Source of the DNA: F23-D06 sp963620035
GTDB lineage: Bacteria; Bacteroidota; Bacteroidia; Bacteroidales; WCHB1-69
Assembly: GCA_963620035.1 (NCBI GenBank)
Contig: CAVEXN010000013.1
Span: 1 to 59,758 of the forward strand
DNA: 59,758 nt
Direction of reading: 5' to 3'
The position numbers and the translations under genes were made by a program. Below are positions 17,938-27,069 of this stretch, piece after piece. The notes under the pieces are model-generated. The model was given only the letters and a program-made list of their open reading frames with translations, was not told where the DNA came from and did not search any database. Each line of letters begins with the position of its first letter. Position 1 is the first letter of the stretch.

Positions 17938-18657
17938 ATGAAAAAGGTTATCGGATTGTATATTCTTTTAACAATCATAGCATTAAATTCTTGCTCGGCC
18001 CAAAGTGGACGCAAGTCCGGGAAAGAAAAGGCCGTTGCGGAAGCAAAGGCAGAAACAGAAACAAAATCAGAGAAGATGACGGAAGTGCTGATTAAGACAT
18101 CCAAGGGGAACATCAGGATTGCCCTGTACAATGAAACGCCCCAACACCGCGACAATTTCATCAAATTGGTGAAAGAGAACTATTACGACAATGTCCTTTT
18201 CCACAGGATTATAAAGAATTTTATGATCCAGACCGGCGATCCCGACTCCAAGACGGCAAAGCCGGGCCAGCGTCTCGGCAGCGGAGGCCCAGGATACCGC
18301 ATACCGGCAGAGTTCGTGCCCACTGTCTATCACAGACGCGGAGCAGTGGCCGCCGCCCGCGACAACAATCCCGCCAAGTCGTCCTCCGCATCTCAATTCT
18401 ATATAGTGGACGGGCAGGTGTATGACAACACCTATCTGGATATGGTCGAACAGCGGACCGGCAAGAGATTCAATGCCGAACAACGCGAAATCTATACTAC
18501 CGTCGGCGGAGCCCCGTTCCTGGACGGAGACTATACCGTTTTCGGACAGGTGCTTTCAGGCATGGAGGTCGTGGACAAGATTGCCGCCCAGCCTAAAGAC
18601 GCCAACGACCGCCCCGTGGAGGATATCAGAATCATCAGCATGAAAGTTATCGAATAA
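17938..18657 (+). CDS. cyclophilin-type peptidyl-prolyl isomerase, lipoprotein
   Basis: About 239 residues. The N-terminus is a lipoprotein signal (MKKVIGLYILLTIIALNSC, cysteine at residue 19), followed by a charged linker rich in Lys/Glu/Ala. The cyclophilin domain starts near residue 45 (VLIKTSKGNIRIALYNETPQ) and has FHRIIKNFMIQTGDPD, the SQFYIV segment and FGQVLSGMEVVD. It probably assists folding of envelope proteins from a membrane anchor. The gene leads a run with seven bases to pheS. ATG 17938 is chosen because it follows the promoter and starts a proper lipobox signal. Confidence 0.9.
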   Translation: MKKVIGLYILLTIIALNSCSAQSGRKSGKEKAVAEAKAETETKSEKMTEVLIKTSKGNIRIALYNETPQHRDNFIKLVKENYYDNVLFHRIIKNFMIQTGDPDSKTAKPGQRLGSGGPGYRIPAEFVPTVYHRRGAVAAARDNNPAKSSSASQFYIVDGQVYDNTYLDMVEQRTGKRFNAEQREIYTTVGGAPFLDGDYTVFGQVLSGMEVVDKIAAQPKDANDRPVEDIRIISMKVIE

Positions 18658-18664
18658 CAAGACT

Positions 18665-19693
18665 ATGAAGACAATAGAGGAACTTAAGAAAGACATTGAT
18701 GGTTTCAATATAAACAATGCCGATACACTTGAACAATTCAGACTCCGGTTCTTGGGACGAAAGAGCGACATTCAGGCGCTTTTCGGAGAACTCAAGAACA
18801 TTGCTCCTGAAGAGCGCAAGACTTTCGGACAGAAAGTGAATGAACTGAAAGAGAAGGCACAGGCGCGTTTCGAGGAGCAGAAGAGCAGAATTGAGGCGGC
18901 AGTGAGCGTCACCCGTTCCATCGCTGATGTCACCAGACCCGCAGGGTCGGCCGGAATCGGCGCCATGCACCCCATATCCCTGATGATGAACCAGGTGTAC
19001 CGGATTTTCGAAGACATTGGCTTTCAAGTGGTGACAGGTCCCGACATCGAGGACGACTGGCATGTGTTCACGGCGCTCAACTTTGCCGAGGACCATCCCG
19101 CCCGCGACATGCAGGACACGTTCTTTGTCGAACTGCACCCCGACATTCTATTGCGCACCCACACCTCATCGCTGCAAGTGAGGACAATGGAACGCCAACA
19201 GCCGCCTATCCGCGTGATTTGCCCGGGGCGCGTGTTCCGTAATGAGGCCATCACCTCGCGCGCCCACTGCATATTCCATCAGGTGGAAGGCCTTTACATC
19301 GCCGAGAATGTCTCTTTTGTGGACATGAAACAGACGTTGCTCTATTTTGCCCAGAGAATGTTCGGCAATGATGTGCGCATAAGGTTGCGCCCCTCGTATT
19401 TCCCGTTCACGGAACCCTCTGCCGAAATGGACATCTCCTGCTGCATCTGCGGCGGAGAAGGCTGCTCGCTCTGTAAACACACCGGATGGGTCGAAATCCT
19501 CGGTTGCGGCATGGTGGACCCCAACGTGCTCGAAAACTGCGGCATCGACAGCGAGAAATACAGCGGTTTCGCTTTCGGACTAGGCATAGAACGAATGACA
19601 ATGCTGAAATATATGACGAACGATATCCGGCTCTATTTTGAAAATGATGTCCGTTTCTTGCGTCAGTTCAGGTCTGCATCATCTCAAAAATAA
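18665..19693 (+). CDS. pheS: phenylalanine--tRNA ligase alpha subunit
   Basis: Catalytic subunit of the (alpha-beta)2 class II synthetase that charges tRNA-Phe. 342 residues. An N-terminal coiled coil covers about 1-85; class II motif 2 is visible as RVFRNEAITSRAHCIFHQVEGL (about 182-203), motif 3 as FGLGIERMTMLKY (about 305-317), and the family segment TGPDIEDDWHVFTALNF at about 123-139. pheT is not adjacent, as is common in Bacteroidota. Part of the run from 17938 to 24564. Confidence 0.97.
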   Translation: MKTIEELKKDIDGFNINNADTLEQFRLRFLGRKSDIQALFGELKNIAPEERKTFGQKVNELKEKAQARFEEQKSRIEAAVSVTRSIADVTRPAGSAGIGAMHPISLMMNQVYRIFEDIGFQVVTGPDIEDDWHVFTALNFAEDHPARDMQDTFFVELHPDILLRTHTSSLQVRTMERQQPPIRVICPGRVFRNEAITSRAHCIFHQVEGLYIAENVSFVDMKQTLLYFAQRMFGNDVRIRLRPSYFPFTEPSAEMDISCCICGGEGCSLCKHTGWVEILGCGMVDPNVLENCGIDSEKYSGFAFGLGIERMTMLKYMTNDIRLYFENDVRFLRQFRSASSQK

Positions 19694-19737
19694 ACTAAAA
19701 CAGGCAAGTTTCCGAAAAATACAATACTAATCAAAAA

Positions 19738-22700
19738 ATGGGTAAGAAATTCAAGCTTATTAACACCATCCTCGGCATAGTCATTGGCATTGTGGCATCT
19801 GCCATTTATATCATGACTGCCGAGCCTACCGTTTCATGGTGGGATTGCGGAGAATATATTGCAACGACATCTAAATTGCTGGTGGGACATCCCCCCGGAG
19901 CACCTACTTTCCAGATCATCGGCCGCATCTGCACGCTCTTTGCCGGCGGTGACGTCACCAAGATGGCCTTTTGCGTGAACTGTATGTCGGCCGTGTGCAG
20001 CGGTCTGACGATTATGCTGCTCTATTTCACGATTGTGCGGCTGGCACGCAAACTTGTCGCCAAGAAAGGCGAGATGACGATTCCGCGCGCCGTCGCAGTG
20101 ATGGGCTCCGCACTTGTGGGCGCCATGGCTTACGCCTTTTCTGACACGTTCTGGTTCTCCGCCGTCGAGGGTGAAGTATATGCCATGTCTTCGTTCTTCA
20201 CCGCACTGGTGTTCTGGTGCATCCTGAAATGGGACGAGGAGTTCGACCACCCGAAGACGAACGTCAACCCAAACCGCTGGATTGTGCTTATTGCCTATCT
20301 CGTAGGTCTTTCGATCGGCGTTCACTTGCTGAACTTGCTGACCCTCCCGGCTATCGTCCTCATCGTTTACTACAAATTGTCTAAGAAGGCTACCGGCATG
20401 GGTGCCGTGCTTGCTTTTGACATCATATCTTTCTTCTTCGCTTTCTTCTGCTCTACGGCATGGATGTTCCTGATCTGGATTTTCGTCACCATCCCGTTGT
20501 TTGTGCTTTGTGTGAAGAGAGGGACAATGAAGTCGAAGGCCGAATGGGGCGTGTTCCTTTCGTTGTGCGGCTCTGTGGTGCTGCTCGGAGTGATTCTCTG
20601 GGGTATCATCCCGCAGGTGGTCAACCTCGCCGGAAAATTCGACCTGCTGTTTGTCAACACATTCCATCTGCCGTTCAACACCGGCACGATATTCTTCTTC
20701 CTGTGCATTGTCGCTTTGATATGCTGGGGACTTTGGGCAGGCTTCCGCAAAAACAAGCCGATTCTGCTTGCCGGCACGTTCTGCTTTATGATGCTGCTGA
20801 TTGGCTATTCCACGTTCCTGACGCTGATAATCCGCTCTAACGCCAACCCTACAATCGATGAGAACAACCCCGAAGACGCTGTGGCTCTCCTGGCTTACCT
20901 TAACCGCGAACAATACGGCTCAACCCCCTTGATGTACGGACAATACTACAACACTAAAGCAATCGGTTCGGAAAACGGGAAACCGGTCTATGTCAAGGAC
21001 AAGGAAGCCGGCAGATATGTGGTTTCAAACAGCCGGAAAGACGAGAAACCCAAATATGACCCGTCAGGCTGCACGCTTTTCCCCAGAATGTGGTCGGCCG
21101 AAAAACAGCGGGAGTATGTCAACTGGTTGAACAACCGCTATAATGGCGACAGCGCTTCGGACAAGGAAAACCGCCGGGCTCTCAAAAGGGGCGATACTCC
21201 TACATGGTCGCAGAACATCAAGTTCTTGCAGACCTACCAGTTCGGATATATGTACTGGCGGTATTTTATGTGGAACTTTGCCGGTCGCCAGAACGATTTG
21301 CAAGGCCGTGGCGACAACTACAACGGCAACTGGATTTCCGGCATCCCGGCCATAGACAACAAAATGGTGGGCAACCAGAGCGACCAGCCGCGGGCACTGC
21401 AGCGTCCCGGACGCAATGTCTATTTTCTGCTTCCGTTGCTGCTGGGCATCGCCGGCATCGTTTACCAGACCCGGAAAGACACCAAAAACGCCTTTGTGGT
21501 ATTCCTGCTGTTTATCATGACAGGTTTGGCTATCGCATTCTATTTGAACATGTATGCGTTCCAGCCGCGTGAGCGCGACTATGCTTTTGCGGCCTCTTTC
21601 TATGCTTTTGCCATTTGGATAGGCTTCGGCGTGCTGGCCCTTTATGACCTGTTTGAGAAAGCCAAGAGCCAAAAGGTGCAGACTGTCGGCGCCGTGCTGA
21701 CAACCCTGCTCTGCTTCGGCCTTGTGCCGTGTGTGATGGGTGCACAGAACTGGAACGACCACGACCGTTCAAACCGCTACACCGCATTGGCCATCGCCAA
21801 GAACTACCTCGACTCTTGCGCGCCAAACGCTATTCTGTTCACATTGGGCGACAACGATACATTCCCGCTTTGGTATGCTCAGGAGGTGGAAGGCTACCGC
21901 ACCGATGTCCGCGTCTGCAACCTTAGCCTGTTGAGCACAAGCTGGTACGTGGACCAGATGAAACGCAAAGCCTACAATTCAGACCCGCTGCCCATCTCGA
22001 TGACTTGGGACCAGTACAAGGACGGAACACGCGACGTGCTTTACCTTGAGCCCGGCGGCAACCAGTTTATAGACCTAAAAGCCATCGTGGAGTATGTAAA
22101 GTCGCCGCAGTTCGACAAAACCCGCCATTTGCTGCTCCTCTCGCAGAGCAAAGGCTACCGCTCAAACGGTCGCGCCATCCCCGCCAGTTTCTCGTTGCCT
22201 GTTGACAAGGCCAAGGTCCTGGCAAACGGTACCGTCGCCCCTGAAGACTCTGCTCTTGTCGTGGACAAACTACAGTGGAATATGAGCACCACCGGCGTGA
22301 ACCCGCTGGCAAAGGCTTACATTATCATGATGGACATTTTGGCCAACAATAACTGGGAACGCCCCATCTATTACGCTTCCACTACAGGCTCGGAGGCTTA
22401 CCTCGGACTCGAAGACTATTTCCAGTTGGAGGGCTTCGCCTATAGGCTTGTGCCTATCAGGACACCCCATTCGTACGACATCGGACGCGTGAATACAGAC
22501 CGCCTCTACGATAACCTTATGAATGTGTTTATGGACCATAGCCGTGCCGACAAGGTGAACAATCCGGATGCCCCCACAAAAGAGGTTTATCCTTACGCAT
22601 GGGGCGGTTTCAATGACCCACGCGTTTACCATAGCGAAGACAATACACGATTAGTTTCGATGATCCGCAAACTTTATAACCGTCTGGCTAACCAACTCCT

Positions 22701-23376
22701 TGTCGAGGGTAAAACTGCCGAGGCCGAGAAGGTGATGGACAAAGGTAACGAGGTGTTGCCTGACAATATCTTCCCCTATGTCTCTACTATGTCGAATATG
22801 TACGGATATACGCAGAACACCATTTTCTATATGCAGGATTACTTTAAACTCAAGACAGCATCCGGCAACAAGAAAGGAATGAAGATGGCGAACGACATCT
22901 TTGATGAGGAGGTGGAACTGTTCAACTGGTACAACGACTGCGACGAGCGTACACTCGATATTCAGGGCGACAACATCCATTACGACTTCCTCTTCCTGCA
23001 TTATCTCCTGAACAACGTAGAATATCCGGACAACAGTCTGCTGAAACGCTGTAAAGAATTGAAGATTGACAAGGTGGCGATGAATTATGCGAACAACCTC
23101 TCTGCCGCAATGTCAAAGATGACCAGGCAACCCGATTTTGACCAGCAGACACTGGCCGGTTCTTTTCAGGAGTTGTATCAGATTGCAGAACTGGCCCGGA
23201 AGTGCGGCGACACGAAAACAGCACAGGCCATAGACGGTATGGCTAATGCTCAGTTGAGTTCGTTGGATGCCATCTCCCGCGAAATGGGGCAGGCTTTCAG
23301 GTCGTTTTACCGGAATATGGGAAGAACGGCAGAAGAAGATCCGGCAGTAACCGAAGACCCCCAACAAGATGAATAA
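19738..23376 (+). CDS. DUF2723 family integral membrane glycosyltransferase-like protein
   Basis: 1212-residue membrane protein of the DUF2723 family, related in topology to GT-C protein O-mannosyltransferases. The first 30 residues form a TM helix followed by TVSWWDCGEYIATTSKLLVGHPPGAP (about 32-57); its acidic residues lie where GT-C enzymes have the catalytic Asp/Glu loop. About nine hydrophobic helices lie in residues 1-380 and four more in about 560-670 with QPRERDYAFAASFYAFAIW. The C-terminal third is a soluble, probably periplasmic domain. Bacteroidota glycosylate many exported proteins, and a role there or in lipid-linked glycan transfer is an inference. Co-directional with pheS and elbB. 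Confidence 0.88.
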   Translation: MGKKFKLINTILGIVIGIVASAIYIMTAEPTVSWWDCGEYIATTSKLLVGHPPGAPTFQIIGRICTLFAGGDVTKMAFCVNCMSAVCSGLTIMLLYFTIVRLARKLVAKKGEMTIPRAVAVMGSALVGAMAYAFSDTFWFSAVEGEVYAMSSFFTALVFWCILKWDEEFDHPKTNVNPNRWIVLIAYLVGLSIGVHLLNLLTLPAIVLIVYYKLSKKATGMGAVLAFDIISFFFAFFCSTAWMFLIWIFVTIPLFVLCVKRGTMKSKAEWGVFLSLCGSVVLLGVILWGIIPQVVNLAGKFDLLFVNTFHLPFNTGTIFFFLCIVALICWGLWAGFRKNKPILLAGTFCFMMLLIGYSTFLTLIIRSNANPTIDENNPEDAVALLAYLNREQYGSTPLMYGQYYNTKAIGSENGKPVYVKDKEAGRYVVSNSRKDEKPKYDPSGCTLFPRMWSAEKQREYVNWLNNRYNGDSASDKENRRALKRGDTPTWSQNIKFLQTYQFGYMYWRYFMWNFAGRQNDLQGRGDNYNGNWISGIPAIDNKMVGNQSDQPRALQRPGRNVYFLLPLLLGIAGIVYQTRKDTKNAFVVFLLFIMTGLAIAFYLNMYAFQPRERDYAFAASFYAFAIWIGFGVLALYDLFEKAKSQKVQTVGAVLTTLLCFGLVPCVMGAQNWNDHDRSNRYTALAIAKNYLDSCAPNAILFTLGDNDTFPLWYAQEVEGYRTDVRVCNLSLLSTSWYVDQMKRKAYNSDPLPISMTWDQYKDGTRDVLYLEPGGNQFIDLKAIVEYVKSPQFDKTRHLLLLSQSKGYRSNGRAIPASFSLPVDKAKVLANGTVAPEDSALVVDKLQWNMSTTGVNPLAKAYIIMMDILANNNWERPIYYASTTGSEAYLGLEDYFQLEGFAYRLVPIRTPHSYDIGRVNTDRLYDNLMNVFMDHSRADKVNNPDAPTKEVYPYAWGGFNDPRVYHSEDNTRLVSMIRKLYNRLANQLLVEGKTAEAEKVMDKGNEVLPDNIFPYVSTMSNMYGYTQNTIFYMQDYFKLKTASGNKKGMKMANDIFDEEVELFNWYNDCDERTLDIQGDNIHYDFLFLHYLLNNVEYPDNSLLKRCKELKIDKVAMNYANNLSAAMSKMTRQPDFDQQTLAGSFQELYQIAELARKCGDTKTAQAIDGMANAQLSSLDAISREMGQAFRSFYRNMGRTAEEDPAVTEDPQQDE

Positions 23377-23394
23377 AACATAAATGAAAAAACA

Positions 23395-24045
23395 ATGAAA
23401 AAATTTGCTGTATTATTATGCGGCTGCGGCACATTGGACGGCAGTGAAATCCACGAGTCCGTAATGACACTGCTTGCTATAGACCGGAACGACTGCTCTT
23501 ACGATATGTTCGCACCTGATGCCAACCAATATCACGTAATCAACCACCTGACGGGCAAAGAGATGAACGAGCAACGCAATATGTTGGTTGAGGCCGCGCG
23601 GATTGCACGCGGCAATATCCGACCGCTTTCAGAATGTCGTGTGCAGGACTATGACGCGCTGGTGTTCCCTGGCGGCAACGGCTCGGCAAAAAACCTCTTC
23701 ACATACGCATTGCAAGGCAACAAATGTTCAGTCAGAGAAGATGTGGCCGATTTGGTACACCAGTTCCACGACCAAAAGAAACCCATAGGAGCACTCTGCA
23801 TAGCCCCGGTTATGTTGGCACGCATACTCAAAAACATAACGGTAACTATAGGCAACGATGAGAAAACCATCGCCGATGTCTTGAGTTTCGGAGCCAAACA
23901 CATCAACACTCAGCAAAAAGGCGTCATTGCAGACAAGCAGAATATGATTTTCACGACCCCTTGCTATATGCTGCCTGCCCGCATTTCTGACATCGCCGAT
24001 TGTGCCGAAAACCTCATCGAGGCCATACTCGAGAATATGCAGTAG
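23395..24045 (+). CDS. elbB: glyoxalase ElbB (DJ-1/PfpI superfamily)
   Basis: 216-residue cytoplasmic protein of the ElbB branch of the DJ-1/PfpI fold. The start KFAVLLCGCGTLDGSEIHES, the FPGGNGSAKNLFTYA segment and the nucleophile elbow PIGALCIAPVML (about 128-139) are typical. Escherichia coli ElbB has glyoxalase activity in vitro; the biological role is not settled. It lies 18 bases after the DUF2723 gene and 6 bases before aroK. Confidence 0.93.
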   Translation: MKKFAVLLCGCGTLDGSEIHESVMTLLAIDRNDCSYDMFAPDANQYHVINHLTGKEMNEQRNMLVEAARIARGNIRPLSECRVQDYDALVFPGGNGSAKNLFTYALQGNKCSVREDVADLVHQFHDQKKPIGALCIAPVMLARILKNITVTIGNDEKTIADVLSFGAKHINTQQKGVIADKQNMIFTTPCYMLPARISDIADCAENLIEAILENMQ

Positions 24046-24051
24046 TGCATT

Positions 24052-24564
24052 ATGGCCAACGTTGTGCTTGTCGGATTTCCCTCCTCGGGCAAGAGCGTCT
24101 TGGGCAGGATGCTGGCACAACGGATGAAACTGCATTTCATAGACCTTGACGAGGTCATTGAAGAGCATTGCAACAACACGATTCCCCGTATTTTTGAACA
24201 ATACGGGGAATGTTTTTTCCGCGAACGGGAGCGCGAGATGCTGCTTGCTTGTCTTGACAAAGATGGCGTACTGATAGCCACCGGCGGCGGTACACCTTGT
24301 CATGGCGATGCGATGGTCCGTATCAATGCCCGTGCGGTATCCGTATATTTGCAAGCGGATGAGAACACATTGACGCAACGACTGCAGCAAGACTGTGAAA
24401 GAAGACCGCTGATTTTGGGAAAAAGCCGTGCAGAAATAGCGCGCTACGTTCACGAAACGCTACAGCACAGACATCCCTATTATGCGCAAGCCACTTTGAC
24501 GGTGCATACTGACGATAGCGCAGACACCATCGTAAAACAGATAAAAGAAAAATTTAGACTTTAG
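24052..24564 (+). CDS. aroK: shikimate kinase
   Basis: Phosphorylates shikimate with ATP in the fifth step of the shikimate pathway. 170 residues, the normal length. P-loop GFPSSGKS (about 6-13), substrate-binding FIDLDEVIEE (about 30-39), FFREREREML (about 58-67) and the ATGGGTP loop (about 79-85) are all present. Last gene of the run that starts at 17938. No other aro gene lies nearby. Confidence 0.96.
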   Translation: MANVVLVGFPSSGKSVLGRMLAQRMKLHFIDLDEVIEEHCNNTIPRIFEQYGECFFREREREMLLACLDKDGVLIATGGGTPCHGDAMVRINARAVSVYLQADENTLTQRLQQDCERRPLILGKSRAEIARYVHETLQHRHPYYAQATLTVHTDDSADTIVKQIKEKFRL

Positions 24565-24565
24565 A

Positions 24566-24651
24566 GGCGCTACGCGTATTGTCCATTCTCAATTCTATCA
24601 ACTAAATTCTAAATTCTAAGTTCTGAAATATAGGTGCTACGCGTATCGTCC
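24566..24651. repeat. pair of 19-bp direct repeats GGYGCTACGCGTATYGTCC
   Basis: Copy 1 at 24566-24584 and copy 2 at 24633-24651, 67 bases apart, differing only at two pyrimidines. Each contains the palindrome TACGCGTA. They lie between convergent aroK and the FISUMP gene, separated by an AT-rich block with repeated TTCTAA-like words. Could be an operator or part of a small extragenic repeat family. Confidence 0.6.
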
Positions 24652-24734
24652 CAACTTTCATCATAAATCTTAAGTCTTACGTCTCAAGTCAGCCCCTGGC
24701 TTGTGCGTTGGACGAAAAAAGTCTTACGTCCCGT

Positions 24735-25493
24735 TCAGTCCTTGAGACACCGAACCGAATGCCCGGTTCTCTTGTGGTAGTCGTCGTTGTTGGTCACGTT
24801 GGCGTAACTGCGGTTGAGATTGCGGTAGAGAGCGAGGTCGTCATCTTTCTCGGTAGAAATCCAGAAGCGCCCATTGGTGCCGAGGTTGTAGTAATAGCCG
24901 TCGTAGGAGCCAGCAGGAACGGCCGAGAAACCCGTGGCGTTGTTGCTTGAAAGATTGTTCCCGATCGCACAGGTGTTGGAACTGCTGTGCCAGTGTCTTG
25001 TGGAGGCTAATGCCTTGGCGATATATGAACTGTTGCCTCTGCACTGGTACTGGCTTTGGGAACTGACGTAATCGGTGAGCTGCGTCCATTCCGCATCGGA
25101 GGGCACATGCCAGCCCGCCGGGCAGATGCCCTGCACCCCTGACGGGTTGGCTGTCGACGACCCTGCGCCGTTCATTACCGCCGCCCAGTTGTAAAGGTAG
25201 CCGTAAACGGGAACGTTGCCTTCTTCTCCGTTCGGGGCGTAACGGTATGGGGATGTCTTGCTTGTGGAAGAGCCCAAGGGTATTACCGTGCAGTCGCTGT
25301 ACCTTGTGGTGCGCAGGTTCTCCCGCATCCAACACTGGCTGCCGATCTGCACCGTGTTATAGACGTTGCCGTCAACGTCACTCACAATGGATCGTCCGCA
25401 GACAAAGGCCGGCACCTGGGCGCGGCAAAGCGGCGTCTGCACTACGAGGCAGAGCGCAAAAAGAAGAATCGTTGTTCTGTAAAGAATGTTCAT
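24735..25493 (-). CDS. FISUMP-domain exported protein
   Basis: 252 residues. A signal peptide covers about 1-25 (ending PLCRA). A single FISUMP domain (Fibrobacter succinogenes major paralogous domain) fills the rest: DVDGNVYNTVQIGSQCWMRE at about 39-58, then the core PSGVQGICPAGWHVPSDAEW and the C-terminal GHSVRCLKD. The domain is common on surface proteins of Bacteroidota and Fibrobacteres; its function is not known. It is a lectin-like-sized module with conserved cysteines. No T9SS tail. Closely similar to the protein at the right edge of the window, including near-identical DNA over long stretches. Confidence 0.88.
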   Translation of the reverse strand: MNILYRTTILLFALCLVVQTPLCRAQVPAFVCGRSIVSDVDGNVYNTVQIGSQCWMRENLRTTRYSDCTVIPLGSSTSKTSPYRYAPNGEEGNVPVYGYLYNWAAVMNGAGSSTANPSGVQGICPAGWHVPSDAEWTQLTDYVSSQSQYQCRGNSSYIAKALASTRHWHSSSNTCAIGNNLSSNNATGFSAVPAGSYDGYYYNLGTNGRFWISTEKDDDLALYRNLNRSYANVTNNDDYHKRTGHSVRCLKD

Positions 25494-25983
25494 AAATTGT
25501 TTAATTAGGGATTAGGAATTTATTTAGGCTCGACATGTCGAAATCCGTGGTCTTTGGGGGTAAAAAATGAAACGATATGGTTTTCCGCAGACGGGAAACC
25601 GACATGTTGTTTATGAAAATAAACAGGTTTTGAAAATCTGTTCATTATTAGTATGTTCATCTGTTTGAAAGTGCAAAGATAACACTTTTTTCAACATATC
25701 AAATGTCAAATAAAAAAAACTCCTAATTCCTCATTCTTCAATTAACGATTCTTATTCGTCCGTGCTCAATCAACACTTTCTGTGTACATGATGATACATT
25801 ATGGTAGTTTTTGAAAGTGTCTGTGCTGTCAATGGCAAATCTGCCGTTGAAACAATAATTGTCCATATTTTGTTCGGGTTTCGAGAAATGCGACAGTGCT
25901 TTCTGCGTTTATGGCTCTGACGAGTTCAACAATAAAAACCGGTCTTTGCCGTTTGCAAGAAACTAACCAAAGCTATACCTGTT
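25494..25983. other. 490-bp intergenic region
   Basis: Between the divergent FISUMP and DUF2147 genes. It holds the FISUMP promoter (25674-25703), a CGACATGTCG palindrome near 25530, and TTCCTAATTCC/ATTCTTCAATT-like words near 25720-25745 that also occur near the other FISUMP gene. No credible gene. I see no clear -7 box for the DUF2147 gene. Confidence 0.5.
25674..25703 (-). promoter_or_regulatory. promoter of the FISUMP gene
   Basis: On the minus strand TTTG (25700-25703), 18-base spacer, TATCTTTG (25674-25681). The predicted 5' leader is long, about 175 bases. Confidence 0.6.
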
Positions 25984-26451
25984 ATGAAATGCAATATGAT
26001 GAAATTGTTGTCCATTCCGCTCCTGCTGCTCATCGTCGCCTCTGGTTTTTCGCAATCTGCTGCCGACAAGGTTGTAGGCGTTTATTATGTCAAGGATGAC
26101 CAGTCGAGCGAGGTGGTGAAAATCAGAATCTACAAATGCAGCAACGGCACTTATGCCGGCAAGGTTGTCTGGATGGAGAATGCGAAATTCAAAGACGGCA
26201 CGCCCAAAACCGACATAAAGAATCCCGACCCGAGCAAGCGCAAAACGCCCGCCGACAAGATACAGATGCTGTCAGGCTTCACATACAACAGCAAAGAGAA
26301 AAAATGGGAAGACGGAATGGTGTATGACCCGATTCACGGAAAAACATACAAGAGCCAGATGTGGTTCGGCGACGACAAGACGCTGCACCTGCGCGGCTAT
26401 ATCGGTATCCCGGCAATCGGCCGCACTATGAAATGGACGAAAATAGCATAA
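25984..26451 (+). CDS. DUF2147 domain exported protein
   Basis: 155 residues. A signal peptide covers about 1-24 (ending GFSQS); ATGs at 25996 or 25999 would give a shorter n-region and are equally possible. The mature part matches DUF2147: VVGVYYVKDDQSSEVVKI, GTYAGKVVW, then KIQMLSGF and a C-terminal KTYKSQMWFGDDKTLHLRGY. Members are small beta-rich periplasmic proteins of unknown function, often annotated as lipocalin-like. 31 bases separate it from the downstream DUF308 gene, so the two are likely co-transcribed. Confidence 0.88.
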   Translation: MKCNMMKLLSIPLLLLIVASGFSQSAADKVVGVYYVKDDQSSEVVKIRIYKCSNGTYAGKVVWMENAKFKDGTPKTDIKNPDPSKRKTPADKIQMLSGFTYNSKEKKWEDGMVYDPIHGKTYKSQMWFGDDKTLHLRGYIGIPAIGRTMKWTKIA

Positions 26452-26482
26452 GTGTAATTGTTTAATATTTAATTAAATAGAT

Positions 26483-27067
26483 ATGACTGATAATCTGAAA
26501 GACAGGATAGTCTGGTTGAAAAGAGGCCGCATTGTCACTGCATTGCTGGCTGTTGCACTTGGCCTGCTGTTTGTTGTTATGCCTGAAGCCTCGGCTGATG
26601 CGCTGGCGGCATTGTCCGGCATATTGTTGATTTTGGCGGGCGTTGTCTCACTAGCTGTTTTCCTGCGCTACGGCATCGTTGCAGGCAATCGGTCGCTCAT
26701 TGCTGCCATCGTGCTTGTATTGGCGGGCATCTTCTGTTTGGCGCATCCCGATGCCGTGCAGACGGTGCTGAGCGTCATTTTCGGTATGCTCATTGTCATC
26801 GACGGCAGCCAATTCTTTGCAGCCGGCATCGAGTGCGCCCGCGTGAAGATGAAAGGCTGGTTTCTGATGATCCTGTTGTCGTTGCTTATTGTCGTGTTCG
26901 GCGGCATTGTGCTGCTCGGCTCGTTTGATGCGTTTATGGTTTTTGTCGGCATTGCTCTGGTAGCGGACGGCATTTGCAAACTGATTATAACGTGTGCTTT
27001 CAGTCGCCGCATCAATGAAGCCAAAAAGAAAATGAACGAGATGCGCAATACGATATATATAGATTGA
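26483..27067 (+). CDS. DUF308/HdeD-like integral membrane protein
   Basis: 194 residues made of six predicted transmembrane helices in three similar pairs, starting with IVTALLAVALGLLFVVMPEA (about 16-35) and ending with a basic cytoplasmic tail. The repeated pattern G-LLF-PEA / GIFCLAHPDA / FGGIVLLGSFDA is characteristic of DUF308, the family of HdeD. HdeD contributes to acid resistance in E. coli; no role can be assigned here. Convergent with the flippase gene with only two bases between stops. Confidence 0.85.
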   Translation: MTDNLKDRIVWLKRGRIVTALLAVALGLLFVVMPEASADALAALSGILLILAGVVSLAVFLRYGIVAGNRSLIAAIVLVLAGIFCLAHPDAVQTVLSVIFGMLIVIDGSQFFAAGIECARVKMKGWFLMILLSLLIVVFGGIVLLGSFDAFMVFVGIALVADGICKLIITCAFSRRINEAKKKMNEMRNTIYID

Positions 27068-27069
27068 GT

